A stretch of DNA of 64,000 nucleotides, from assembly GCF_042653545.1 (NCBI RefSeq), contig NZ_JBHSIS010000024.1, positions 1-64,000 of the forward strand, read 5' to 3'. The notes under the pieces are model-generated. The model was not told the origin of the DNA. It saw only the letters and a program-made list of their open reading frames with translations, and ran no database searches. The DNA comes from Actinophytocola glycyrrhizae (lineage in GTDB: Bacteria; Actinomycetota; Actinomycetes; Mycobacteriales; Pseudonocardiaceae). The translations under genes were made by a program, and so were the position numbers. Positions 15,553 through 24,576 of this stretch are shown here, piece after piece; the first letter of the stretch is position 1; the number at the start of each line of letters is the position of its first letter.

Positions 15553-16848
15553 TCAGGCGAACCGACGGAACACCGGCTTCACCGGCCGGCCACCAAGCCA
15601 AGGCGACGGATCACCGGCGTCGAGCGCCTGCCGGTACACGGCACAAGCCGCGCCGACGACCTCGACCGTACGGTCGAGGTCGACGTCGGACAGCGCGGCA
15701 CTGACCACGAACGACGGCCCGACCACCCCACCCAGGATCAACTGGCGCAGGAACAACGTCCGGTACTCCTGGGAAGGCCGACCGTCCCGGTCGAGCGTGG
15801 CGAACACCAGGTTGCTGTCCCGCCCGCGCACGACCACGTGCTCCGCTACCCCGGCCGCGGCGGCGGCCTCCCGCACCCCCGCGGCGAGCCGCGCACCGAT
15901 CGCATGGAGCCGCTCGGCGACACCCTCCTCGGCGTAGGTGTCCATGACAGCCATGGCGGCGGCCAGCGAATGCGTCTCACCACCGTGCGTGGTGGACAGG
16001 AGGAACACCCGTTCACGGGAGTCCCGAAGCCCACCCAGCTCCATCAACTCGCGTCTGCCCGCGAGCGCGGACACGGCGAACCCGTTGCCGAGCGCCTTGC
16101 CGAAGGTCGAAAGATCCGGCGTCACGCCGTACACACCCTGTGCACCGGCCTCCGACCAGCGGAAACCGGTGATCATCTCATCGAAGACCAGGACGACACC
16201 ACGTGCGGTGCACAGCTCACGCAGCCCCTGCAGGTAACCGGGCGGCGGATCGGTCTGCGTCGCCGCCTCGAGAACCAGGCACGCCACGTCGTGGTCGTCG
16301 AACAGCCGCGCCACCGCCGCGAGATCCCCGTACGGGAACGTGACCACGTCCTGCGCCGGAATACCGGCCGACATGGCGGTGGTCCCGATGAACCAGTCGT
16401 CGGTGGAGAAGAACGGCTGATCGGCACACAGCGCGATCACCGTGCGACCGGTGGCGGCACGCGCGAGACGGACCGCCGCGGTGGTGACGTCCGACCCGTT
16501 CTTGGCGAACTTGACCATCTCCGCGGTCGGCACCGTGGCGAGGAACTTCGCCGCCGCCTCGACCTCGATCGTGCTGGGCCGCACGAAGTTGCCGCCCAGC
16601 TCGAGCCGCGCACGGACCGCCGCCACGACACGTGGATGCGCGTGCCCGAGGCTCACCGCGCGCAACCCGGAGCCGTACTCGATGAACTCGTTGCCGTCGA
16701 CGTCCCACACGTGCGCGCCGCGCCCGCGTACGAACACCGGCGCCATGCCCTCGGGGTACTGGTCCTCGCCCTTGGCGTAGGTGTGCGCGCCGCCGGGCAC
16801 CATGTCGTTGAGGCGCTTGTTCGCCTCGACGGAACGGGTGAAGTCCAT
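15553..16848 (-). CDS. Class III PLP aminotransferase (GSA-aminomutase-like)
   Basis: 431 residues. The PLP-binding Lys251 is in STFGKALGNGF, and DEMITGFR (223-230) supplies the cofactor Asp. It resembles glutamate-1-semialdehyde aminomutase, but its place as last gene of a glycan operon points to transamination of a keto-sugar or an amino-acid substituent of the glycan. It starts 4 nt after the epimerase gene. Housekeeping hemL is the alternative but is unlikely here. Confidence 0.8.
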   Translation of the reverse strand: MDFTRSVEANKRLNDMVPGGAHTYAKGEDQYPEGMAPVFVRGRGAHVWDVDGNEFIEYGSGLRAVSLGHAHPRVVAAVRARLELGGNFVRPSTIEVEAAAKFLATVPTAEMVKFAKNGSDVTTAAVRLARAATGRTVIALCADQPFFSTDDWFIGTTAMSAGIPAQDVVTFPYGDLAAVARLFDDHDVACLVLEAATQTDPPPGYLQGLRELCTARGVVLVFDEMITGFRWSEAGAQGVYGVTPDLSTFGKALGNGFAVSALAGRRELMELGGLRDSRERVFLLSTTHGGETHSLAAAMAVMDTYAEEGVAERLHAIGARLAAGVREAAAAAGVAEHVVVRGRDSNLVFATLDRDGRPSQEYRTLFLRQLILGGVVGPSFVVSAALSDVDLDRTVEVVGAACAVYRQALDAGDPSPWLGGRPVKPVFRRFA

Positions 16849-16852
16849 CGGT

Positions 16853-17410
16853 CTAGGTCCTTCCCTGTGCCGACGACAAAGCCGCCGCGAGGGTCGGCGC
16901 CCCCATGTCCCGTCGCGACAGCGACGCGGGCGGCAGCGGCCACGGAATCGCCAGCTCGGGATCGTCGAACGCGATCGCCACGTCCTCCGCCGGGTCGTGC
17001 GCGCGGTCGATGCGGTAGGAAACGTCGGCCGGGTCGGTGAGCGCCTGGAACCCGTGCGCACAACCGGCGGGCACGTACAGCGTCACCTGTGTGTCGCCGG
17101 AAAGCTCCAGGTGTTTCTGGTTCCGGAACGTCGGCGAGTCCGGGCGGAGGTCCACGATCACGTCGAACACGCGGCCGTGGGAACAGCGGACGAGCTTCGC
17201 CTCCCCGCGCCCGGACCGCAGGTGCATGCCGCGCAGGACACCGAGGGCCGACCGCGAGACACTGTCCTGCACGAACCCGTCCGGGTCGATGCCGGCCGAC
17301 CGGACGACCTCGGCGTCGAAGGTACGGCTGAAGAACCCGCGTTCGTCGACGTGCGGTGTCGGCTCGAACAGGTAGGCGCCCGCGATCTCGGGCACGGGGA
17401 TGGCTTTCAC
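16853..17410 (-). CDS. dTDP-4-dehydrorhamnose 3,5-epimerase-like protein
   Basis: 185 residues with the RmlC cupin fold: DERGFFSRTF near 23-32, a His-containing LRGMHLR active-site segment near 60-66, and YVPAGCAHGFQAL near 110-122. It epimerises a 4-keto nucleotide sugar at C3 and/or C5. The GTG start overlaps the upstream methyltransferase stop (GTGA). The nucleotide carrier could be dTDP or CDP, as a cytidylyltransferase-like gene sits in the same operon. Confidence 0.85.
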   Translation of the reverse strand: MKAIPVPEIAGAYLFEPTPHVDERGFFSRTFDAEVVRSAGIDPDGFVQDSVSRSALGVLRGMHLRSGRGEAKLVRCSHGRVFDVIVDLRPDSPTFRNQKHLELSGDTQVTLYVPAGCAHGFQALTDPADVSYRIDRAHDPAEDVAIAFDDPELAIPWPLPPASLSRRDMGAPTLAAALSSAQGRT

Positions 17411-18300
17411 GGTCGTTCTCCCTTGGACACCAGGAAGTACGCGTAACGGCGGTCCAGCTCGTTCTCCGGGACCAGTGTCACGCCTTCTGGCCGCAGGCCG
17501 CTGTCGGCGACCAGCTGCCAGAACTCGGGGACGGAGTAGGTGGTCATGCCCGCCACGCTGGTGCGGTAACCACGGCGGCGCGGACGCGACCAGAAGTCGC
17601 CTTCGTGGTACTTCACCTGGATCAGCGCGAGGCCGCCGGGGGCGAGCACGCGGGACGCGATCCGCAGCAACCGTTCGCCGTACTCGGGTGTCGGGATCAG
17701 TTCGAACAGGTAGAAGCAGAGGAAGAGGTCGCAGGTGCCGATCTCCGCCACGACGCGCTCGGGGTGCGCGACCTCGGCGAGCACCGGGGTGAACGGGGTG
17801 CCGCCGCGCGCGGCGACCTGCCGAGCGCATTCCGCCAGTGTTTCCGGCACCACGTCGACGCCGACGAACTCACGCGCCTTCGGTGCGAAGTGGACGGCGT
17901 TGGCGCCGCCGCCACAGCCCCACTCCACCACCCGCCCCAGTGGCCGGTCGAACCCGACCGCGCGTGCGCCGCGCTCGAACATGTCGAGGTGCCGCTTGCC
18001 GATCTCGTGCCACAGGTCGCCGTCGTCGAAGACGTGTGCGTCCCGCCAGTGCGAGTTCGCCTTCCACGACGCGCTGCCCGCCGACGCCCAGTACGTCTGG
18101 GCGTCCGCGGCGATCCGCGACTCCGAATGGGACAGCCCGACCCTGGTGAGGACCCGCTGTACGAGGTCCTCCGCCCTGCTGCCCACCTTCCGCACGCACG
18201 CCGCGACATTCGGGGGACGAACGGACCCGTGCCGCCGTTCTCCAGCCCTGAAGTTCAAGAAACCACCTCCCGTGTCACCTCCGCCGGCATTCCCAGACAT
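17407..18300 (-). CDS. SAM-dependent methyltransferase
   Basis: 297 residues. The SAM motif VVEWGCGGGANAVHF lies near 125-139, and FLCFYLFELIP and RVLAPGGLALIQ follow in order for a class I Rossmann methyltransferase. It probably methylates a sugar hydroxyl or amine of the glycan. The ATG at 18300 overlaps the preceding gene by 46 nt; a TTG near 18259 would give the minimal overlap seen elsewhere in the operon, so the start is uncertain. Confidence 0.75.
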   Translation of the reverse strand: MSGNAGGGDTGGGFLNFRAGERRHGSVRPPNVAACVRKVGSRAEDLVQRVLTRVGLSHSESRIAADAQTYWASAGSASWKANSHWRDAHVFDDGDLWHEIGKRHLDMFERGARAVGFDRPLGRVVEWGCGGGANAVHFAPKAREFVGVDVVPETLAECARQVAARGGTPFTPVLAEVAHPERVVAEIGTCDLFLCFYLFELIPTPEYGERLLRIASRVLAPGGLALIQVKYHEGDFWSRPRRRGYRTSVAGMTTYSVPEFWQLVADSGLRPEGVTLVPENELDRRYAYFLVSKGERP

Positions 18301-19448
18301 GCCGACAACACTTCGAACTGCCGCGCGAGGGCCGCGGTCTTGTGCGCCACGTGCTCTTCGAGCAGCGGCCGGACGCGGTCCTCGGCGGCCGCCACCGCCG
18401 TGAACTGCGCCGTCAACCGGTCGACGTCGACGGTCCTGGCGTCCTGTGTGTACTCGCGCAGACCCATGTCCGCCATGATCCGGTCGTTCTTCGCCGAGTA
18501 GCTGACCGAGATGGTCGGCTTCGCCAGCTTCAACGCGCACAGCACGTTGTGGTAGCGCGTGCCGACGACCACCTCGGCCCGTGCGATCTGCGCCATCACG
18601 TCGCCGAGGGTCCTGATGGGTTCGTAGGTCACCGCGCCGGACGGGTGCTCGGCGAGCACCCGCGCGACGACCGTCTCGTCGACCTCGTCGCCGATGAGCA
18701 GCCGCACGCGGTGGCCGCTCTCGACCAGCCCGCGCACGAACGCACGCATACCGTCCACATAGGTCCGGTGGATCTGCTCGGCGCGGGCCCGGTCGTCGTT
18801 GCTGCCGTGGAAGTCCATGATGCCGACGGCGACCGTGCCGGGCTCCGGCGCGACGTCCGGGTTGGGCAGCGCGAACACCAGGTCCGGGTAGATCTCGTCG
18901 CGGGAGGTGTCCACGCCCATGGCGCCCACCGCGTCCCTGGACAGGGAGTCGCGGAACGAGCGGTAGTGCGCGAGCCGGGTCGCCCACCGGTAGAACGTGC
19001 GCATCACGCGCTGCCGGATGATGTTGGCGCCGACGTTGACGAACGCGACCTTGGTGCCGGTGAGCCTGCCGAAGAGGCTGAGCAGGAACATCGACAGCGG
19101 GAAACCCCACGCCCGCAGGGGAAGCGTGTTCTCCAGCACACCGGCGCCCGGCACGATCACCACGTCCTGCCGCCGCACCCAGCGCAGCAGCCGGGCCGCG
19201 TCCCGGACCTTGCCGAAGGACTTCAGGCCGACCCGCACGAGCAGACCGGGTTCGCGGTCGCGCGTGTAGTACCAGTACAGCGGCGCGGCCGGGATGCCGT
19301 AGCGGGCCTCGACCACGTCCGAACCGGAGCACATGGCGCTCAGCTCGGCGGACGGGTGGCTGGTGCGCAGGTAGGCGAGGACGACCTCCAGTGAGCCGTC
19401 GTTGCCCATGTTCCCCGCGCCGAGCAACCCGAACAGACCGACCTTCAC
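18255..19448 (-). CDS. Polysaccharide pyruvyl transferase family protein
   Basis: 397 residues. The N-terminal GLLGAGNMGNDGSLEVVLAY and the later GIMDFHGSNDD, GTRYHNVLCALKLAKPTISVSYSAKND match the GT-B-like PS_pyruv_trans family (CsaB, WcaK). These transfer pyruvate from PEP to sugar hydroxyls as ketals on cell-wall or exopolysaccharides. The GTG start overlaps the glycosyltransferase stop by 4 nt. Confidence 0.85.
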   Translation of the reverse strand: MKVGLFGLLGAGNMGNDGSLEVVLAYLRTSHPSAELSAMCSGSDVVEARYGIPAAPLYWYYTRDREPGLLVRVGLKSFGKVRDAARLLRWVRRQDVVIVPGAGVLENTLPLRAWGFPLSMFLLSLFGRLTGTKVAFVNVGANIIRQRVMRTFYRWATRLAHYRSFRDSLSRDAVGAMGVDTSRDEIYPDLVFALPNPDVAPEPGTVAVGIMDFHGSNDDRARAEQIHRTYVDGMRAFVRGLVESGHRVRLLIGDEVDETVVARVLAEHPSGAVTYEPIRTLGDVMAQIARAEVVVGTRYHNVLCALKLAKPTISVSYSAKNDRIMADMGLREYTQDARTVDVDRLTAQFTAVAAAEDRVRPLLEEHVAHKTAALARQFEVLSACLGMPAEVTREVVS

Positions 19449-20389
19449 CGGTGCGCCCCTCTCGGCACGATGCCCTCGATGGACAGGACCTGGTTCTTCG
19501 GCGCCTCCGCCGGTCTGCTGTCGGCGCTCACGACCTTCCTGGTGAGCCTGCTCCGCAGGTACTCGGCCAGGTGGCGGTAGCACTTCCGTTTCTCCGCGCG
19601 GCTGATCGGCGCGCGGCGGATCAACGTGACGTACCCGAGGGCGTACTCGGCGAGCAGGCGCGGCGCCGGGTTGAAACCCCTGGCGCGCTTCGGGTCGAGG
19701 TTCGCGCAGCGGCTGCGGATGCTCGGGTTGGCGCGCTCGGCACGGGTCTCGTGGTCGCGGCGGAAGTACAGCAGCTCCGGAACCTGGTGGAAACGGCCCT
19801 GCATGGCCATGTCCATCACGAACGTGCGGTCCGCGTGGTGGTAGCTGTCGTGCGGCCTGACCCTCCGCAGGGACGCGGTGCGGATGACGCCGTAGAAGTC
19901 GTCGCCGCCGGGGGCGTGCAGCAGGCCGCGGAACCGCTCCGCCGCGGACGGCGAGTCGGTGGGGATGCGGTAGTCGTAGGGCTCGATGATCCGGCCCTGG
20001 CTGTCGATCGTCGCGTTGTACGAGTGCGCGAGGACGAAGTCCGGGTGGTCGTCGAGGAACCCGACACAGCGTTCGAGCAGAGTACGACCGTACAGGTCGT
20101 CGTGGGAGGCCCACTTGAACAGCTCGCCCCTGGCGAGGGTGAACACGTGGTTGTGGTTGCCCGCAGCGCCGATGTTCTCCGGCAGGCGGTGGTAGCTGAT
20201 GCGGGAGTCCTTCGCGAGGTACCGCTTGCAGATGCCGGCGGTGCCGTCGGTGGACGCGTTGTCGGTGATGATCAGCTCGTAGTCCTCGAAGGACTGGCCG
20301 AGCAGCGCGTCGAGGGACTCCGCGAGGTACTCCTCGCCGTTGTAGACCGGCAGGCCGACGGTCAGTCTCGGGGCTCTGGTCCGCGTCAT
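19445..20389 (-). CDS. Family 2 glycosyltransferase
   Basis: 314 residues. GT2 fold features: VGLPVYNGEEYLAESLDALL near 11-30, ITDNASTDGT near 40-49 and a DXD-like KWASHDDLY near 92-100. It uses a nucleotide sugar to extend a lipid-linked glycan on the inner face of the membrane. ATG overlaps the flippase stop (ATGA). Confidence 0.85.
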   Translation of the reverse strand: MTRTRAPRLTVGLPVYNGEEYLAESLDALLGQSFEDYELIITDNASTDGTAGICKRYLAKDSRISYHRLPENIGAAGNHNHVFTLARGELFKWASHDDLYGRTLLERCVGFLDDHPDFVLAHSYNATIDSQGRIIEPYDYRIPTDSPSAAERFRGLLHAPGGDDFYGVIRTASLRRVRPHDSYHHADRTFVMDMAMQGRFHQVPELLYFRRDHETRAERANPSIRSRCANLDPKRARGFNPAPRLLAEYALGYVTLIRRAPISRAEKRKCYRHLAEYLRSRLTRKVVSADSRPAEAPKNQVLSIEGIVPRGAHR

Positions 20390-21636
20390 GGTGTCCTCGA
20401 TTCCACGAGTTCGGGTTCGGGAGTGTGTTCGCGCAGCGCCGCGCGCAGTTGCAGCCACCACAGGCCCGCGCCGAGCCACATGGCGGCGGTGGAGCCCCAG
20501 CTCATGCCGACCGCGCCGCCGAGCCACGCGCCCACGAGCCCGAAGCCGAGGTACCCGGCCGACGCGACGAGCTGGGCCCGCAGGCTTCTGCTCGCCGCGC
20601 CGAGTGCGCGGAGCCCGGCGGCCGCGCCCGCGACGATGCCCGCGCCGGTGACCGACAGGGACACCGGCAGGATCAGCGGTCGCGCGTGGTCCCACACGTC
20701 GTCGAGCACGAGCCTGCCGAGCACGTCCGGCACCAAGAACAGCAGGATCGCGCCCCAGGTCGCGGCGGCGACGGCCTGCACCCCGCCCAGGGTGAGGCAG
20801 AAACGGGCCAGGCGTCCGGGTGCGCGGCGCAGGACGCGGGCCGCTTCCGGCACCGCGACCAGGTTCAGTCCCATCAGCAGCGCGAGGAACGGGCCGAGCA
20901 GCAGCTCGGCGCCGCGGACCGCGCCGACGTCCCCGAGGCCCGCGATGGCGCCCAGGCCGTACATCCGCAGCTGGGAAGCCCCGGAGTTGCCGACGTTCTC
21001 CACCAGGTAGCGGGAGCCGAGGTCCTTGTGCCTGCGCAACCAGGTTCTGACGCCGGAGAAGTGCGGCACGATCCCGCTCTGCAGCCAGCCGCACCCGGCG
21101 GCGAGCAGTGACGCGCCACCCCAGGCGAGCACGAACCCCCACACGTTGCCGTGCGCGGAAGCCAGCAGCAGCAACGGGATCATCGCGACGGCCCACACGA
21201 CGTCGTTGACGAACGCCTTGTGCCCCTGCCCGGCTGCGAAGAACGCGAACCGCCAGCTGTCCTGCAGCAGCATGCCCGGCATGACGACGGCCAGCGCGAC
21301 GAACGCGGACCCCAGCGTGCCGCCGATGGCGAACCCGGCGAGTGCCGACACCACCCCGAACGCGACACCGACGGCGACCGCGGTGCCCGCGGCGCGGCTG
21401 GTGGCGTGCCGCCAGTCCGTTGTGGACACCCCGCTGTACCGGACGACCAGCGGGTCGGTGGCCAGACCGCGGGAGACGTTGAGTACGACGCCGTAGGTGA
21501 CCCAGGCGAGGCTGAACACACCGAACGCGGCGACCCCCAGCTCGCGGGCGACGAACACGCCGACCACGAAGTTGGTCATGCTGGACACGGCCTGGTCACC
21601 GAGCCCCCACGACAGGCGCCGTGCGATACCACCCAT
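20386..21636 (-). CDS. Wzx/MATE-like polysaccharide flippase
   Basis: 416 residues made almost entirely of hydrophobic spans (about 12), without soluble domains. It has the N-terminal pattern of polysaccharide-transport proteins (WGLGDQAVSSMTNFVVGVFVA). It would flip lipid-linked glycan units across the membrane. The start codon directly follows the stop of the upstream DUF4910 gene. No Wzy-like polymerase is visible in the window. Confidence 0.75.
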   Translation of the reverse strand: MGGIARRLSWGLGDQAVSSMTNFVVGVFVARELGVAAFGVFSLAWVTYGVVLNVSRGLATDPLVVRYSGVSTTDWRHATSRAAGTAVAVGVAFGVVSALAGFAIGGTLGSAFVALAVVMPGMLLQDSWRFAFFAAGQGHKAFVNDVVWAVAMIPLLLLASAHGNVWGFVLAWGGASLLAAGCGWLQSGIVPHFSGVRTWLRRHKDLGSRYLVENVGNSGASQLRMYGLGAIAGLGDVGAVRGAELLLGPFLALLMGLNLVAVPEAARVLRRAPGRLARFCLTLGGVQAVAAATWGAILLFLVPDVLGRLVLDDVWDHARPLILPVSLSVTGAGIVAGAAAGLRALGAASRSLRAQLVASAGYLGFGLVGAWLGGAVGMSWGSTAAMWLGAGLWWLQLRAALREHTPEPELVESRTP

Positions 21637-22914
21637 CTAGGCGTCCTTCGGTGTCGAACAGGTCGCTTCCTGAAGGAGTCCGGCGGCGTGCAGGGCGTCC
21701 GCCGCCGCGGCGACGGCCGTGAACGGGAGCCGGGCCCGGTCGGCGATCGCGAGCAGGTCGTGGTCGCCGTCGGACAGGTTCAGCACCCACAGCATCGCGA
21801 GCTGCGCGTCCTTCGCGTCGCTGCGGCCACCGAGCGAGGAGTACAGGCCGCGCCTGCCCAGCTGCGGCTCGCCGTACGGACTCAGGTTGACGAAGCGCCG
21901 GTTCCGATCCAGTACGCCGACGGCCTCCCGGCACACCGTGAGCGTGTCCACCATGGACTCCCGCGTCACGAAGTCCGGGTCGTCGCCGGAGGTGTGGTAC
22001 TCCGGGTAGCCCGCGTACGGGGTGCGGGTGAGCGAGCCGACGCCCAGGTCGTAGCCGGGTGAGCAGTACTGGCGCTCGTCGTAGCCGTACGGGGAGAACT
22101 CGCGGATCTCGTGTGGCCGGTCGCGGAGCACGTGCGCGAGGACGCGGTCGATCTCGGCGTCACCCCTGCGGCTCTGCTTGTAGGTCAGTGCCCCGCGGTC
22201 ACCGGCGCAGGCGAGGACGAGGCCGTGCCTGACGCGGTCCACGTCGTTGCGGGCCAGCCAGGTGATGGCGCCGATGGTGCCGGGCGCGAAGATGAAACGG
22301 TAGGTGTGGTACGGGTTGTCCAGTGACTTCGCCAGCTCGACCGCGACCGCCACCCCGGCCAGGTTGTCGTTGGCGAGCGACGGGTGGCACACGTGGCAGG
22401 ACACGATGACCTCGTCGTCGACCTGGCCCCGCACCACGTGCTCGGCGTAGGTGAGCGACCCGTCGGCCAGCGTCGAGTCGACCACCACCTCGTAGTCGCC
22501 GTCCGGCATCGCGTCCAGTGTGGACTGTGCGAGGCAGAACCCCCACGTCGGCGCGTAGTAGGAGGTGCGGTACGGGACGAGCCACGGCTGTTCGGGCAGC
22601 GTGTGCAGATGGCTGCGCAGCTCCGCGAGCGGCATGGTCCGGTTCACCGGCACGCTGTAGCCGACCACGTGCAGGTTCAGCGCCTGGAAGTCCACGATCC
22701 GCTTGCCGTCCCGGGAGATGTGGGCGTCGCGGATGTTCCACTCCTGCGGCACGGTCCAGTCCAGCACCCGCGTGCCGGTCGGCACCTCGTGGACCGTCAG
22801 GTCCAGGTGCTCGCCGACGACGGCCAGGGTCTGGCGCAGGCCGTCGCCGGTGATGCTCCGGCACAGCGGGTACAACCGCCGCACCAGAGCGTGCATCCGG
22901 TCACCCTCAGACAT
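21637..22914 (-). CDS. DUF4910 aminopeptidase-like protein
   Basis: 425 residues. N-terminal LYPLCRSITGDGLRQTL and CHVCHPSLANDNLAG in the middle are characteristic of DUF4910. This has an M28-like di-zinc peptidase domain (His and Asp ligands in that segment) plus a C-terminal winged-helix part. Members occur in sugar-antibiotic and surface-glycan clusters, where they may cleave amide or aminoacyl groups; the reaction is not established. The gene overlaps the epimerase by 8 nt. Confidence 0.75.
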   Translation of the reverse strand: MSEGDRMHALVRRLYPLCRSITGDGLRQTLAVVGEHLDLTVHEVPTGTRVLDWTVPQEWNIRDAHISRDGKRIVDFQALNLHVVGYSVPVNRTMPLAELRSHLHTLPEQPWLVPYRTSYYAPTWGFCLAQSTLDAMPDGDYEVVVDSTLADGSLTYAEHVVRGQVDDEVIVSCHVCHPSLANDNLAGVAVAVELAKSLDNPYHTYRFIFAPGTIGAITWLARNDVDRVRHGLVLACAGDRGALTYKQSRRGDAEIDRVLAHVLRDRPHEIREFSPYGYDERQYCSPGYDLGVGSLTRTPYAGYPEYHTSGDDPDFVTRESMVDTLTVCREAVGVLDRNRRFVNLSPYGEPQLGRRGLYSSLGGRSDAKDAQLAMLWVLNLSDGDHDLLAIADRARLPFTAVAAAADALHAAGLLQEATCSTPKDA

Positions 22915-23929
22915 ACCGCAACGTCTCGTTCACCGCGCCCGCGGCGGTGCGGTCCTTCAGCCAGGCCAGGCGGGTGAAGCGGCGCTCGAAGGCCACCTTG
23001 GTCAGGCCGTGCCGCTGGTAGGCCTCGATCAGCTCGACCGCGCCCGCCTTGACCGACCACTCGCAGTCGAACCCGGGGACCGCCGCGCGGAAGCGGGCGA
23101 AGTCGACGCGGTAGGAACGCGGGTCGGCGCCCGCCTCGCCGGTGATCCGCAGCGTCGACCCCGGCACCGCCTCCACGACCTCGTTCGCGATCTCCGCGAC
23201 CGTCACGTTGTTGCGTTCGGTGCCGATGTTGAACGCCCTGTCGTGCACGGCTTCCCGCGGTGCGGTCAGCGCGGCGGCGAACGCGCGGGCGATGTCGGCG
23301 GCGTGCACCAGTGGGCGCCACGGCGTGCCGTCGGAGAGCACCAGCACCTCACCGGACAGGAACGCGTGGCCCACCAGGTTGTTCAGCACGATGTCGGCAC
23401 GCAGGCGCGGGGAGAAGCCGAACGCGGTGGCGTTGCGCAGGTAGACCGGCGTGAAGTCGTCGTCGGCCAGGTCGTGCAGGTCGTCCTCCACCCGCACCTT
23501 CGACTCCGCGTACGGGGTCACCGGCCGCAACGGCGCGTCCTCGCCGACCAGGTCACCACCACCGGAGGCGCCGTAGACCGAGCACGTCGACGCGTACAGG
23601 AACCGGCGCACCCCGGCGTCGCGGGCCAGGCGGGCGAGCCTGGTGGACGCGTGGTGGTTGATGTCGTAGGTGAGATCCGGCGCGAGCGCGCCGAGCGGGT
23701 CGTTCGACAGCGCGGCCAGGTGGATCACCGCGTCGAACCCCTCCAGGTGCGACAGGTGCACGTCCCGCAGGTCCACGGTGTGGCCGGGCGGGTCGACCGG
23801 CGCGGGCCCGAGCAGGCAGGGCGCGAACAGGCCGGAGTCGAGGCCGTGCACCTCGTGCCCGGCCGCCGTGAGCACCGGCGCCATGACCGTGCCGAGGTAA
23901 CCCTTGTGTCCGGTGAGCAGCACTCGCAT
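22907..23929 (-). CDS. NAD-dependent sugar epimerase/dehydratase
   Basis: 340 residues, extended SDR. The NAD motif GHKGYLG lies near 8-14, the active site STCSVYG with Tyr is near 112, and YAESK with Lys near 136. It acts on a nucleotide sugar, as an epimerase, dehydratase or 4-ketoreductase. Sequence alone does not separate these. It sits mid-operon among sugar-modifying genes. Confidence 0.85.
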   Translation of the reverse strand: MRVLLTGHKGYLGTVMAPVLTAAGHEVHGLDSGLFAPCLLGPAPVDPPGHTVDLRDVHLSHLEGFDAVIHLAALSNDPLGALAPDLTYDINHHASTRLARLARDAGVRRFLYASTCSVYGASGGGDLVGEDAPLRPVTPYAESKVRVEDDLHDLADDDFTPVYLRNATAFGFSPRLRADIVLNNLVGHAFLSGEVLVLSDGTPWRPLVHAADIARAFAAALTAPREAVHDRAFNIGTERNNVTVAEIANEVVEAVPGSTLRITGEAGADPRSYRVDFARFRAAVPGFDCEWSVKAGAVELIEAYQRHGLTKVAFERRFTRLAWLKDRTAAGAVNETLRYV

Positions 23930-23931
23930 GG

Positions 23932-24576
23932 CTAGCCCTCCCAATCGAGTGTCAGCTTGTGCACCGAGAACGCCTCCGCGTACCGCGCGTGGCATTCGAT
24001 GCCGCGGATGCGCGCGAGCCCGAGGAAGGCTTCCCGGTCATACCAGGGACGGTGTCGCTGCGAGGGGTAGTGCTGTTGCAGCAGCGCCACCTTTTTCTCG
24101 GCGGTCTGCGCCGTCAGCGGCTGGTAGGCGGTGGGGCGGCCGAGGTCGGCGTCCCACTTGACGATCTCGTAGCCCAGCACCAGGTGGTTCCGGTAGACCG
24201 TCGGCACCAGCCGTGCGAGGCCGCGGTGGTCCTGGTGCGCGTCCTCCGTGCGGGGCGCGAGGACCAGGTCCGGGTCGGTGTGCGCACGCAGCTCCTCCAG
24301 CGCGGACTTGGCCTCGTCCCAGTGCGCCGGGAGGCGGCCGTCGGGGAGCTTGTGCACGGTCACGTCCAGCTCCGCGCCTGGGCAGAACGCGCGCAGCGCT
24401 TCCCGCTCCTCGTTCTCGCGGTCCGTGCCGCCGCCGGACAGCACGAGCGCGTCGACCCGCAGACCGGGGTTGGCCCGGCACAACGTGAGCAGTGTGCCGC
24501 CCGCGCCGATCGCGATGTCGTCGCAGTGCGCCCCCAGCGCGACCACCTTCGCCACGCGCGCGCCGAGACCGATCAC
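23932..24576 (-). CDS. PIG-L family deacetylase
   Basis: 214 residues. The zinc motif AHCDD is near residue 15, with Cys in place of the usual Pro of AHPDD. A second motif is EDAHQDHR. Family enzymes deacetylate N-acetyl sugars such as GlcNAc-phosphatidylinositol. The GTG at 24576 overlaps the nucleotidyltransferase stop as GTGA, the pattern of the operon; an ATG at 24603 would add 9 residues. Confidence 0.8.
   Translation of the reverse strand: MIGLGARVAKVVALGAHCDDIAIGAGGTLLTLCRANPGLRVDALVLSGGGTDRENEEREALRAFCPGAELDVTVHKLPDGRLPAHWDEAKSALEELRAHTDPDLVLAPRTEDAHQDHRGLARLVPTVYRNHLVLGYEIVKWDADLGRPTAYQPLTAQTAEKKVALLQQHYPSQRHRPWYDREAFLGLARIRGIECHARYAEAFSVHKLTLDWEG

Noticed and set aside
15553..16848. 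Housekeeping glutamate-1-semialdehyde aminomutase (hemL)
   Set aside because: Last gene of a coupled glycan operon, no haem genes nearby; a sugar-pathway aminotransferase fits better.
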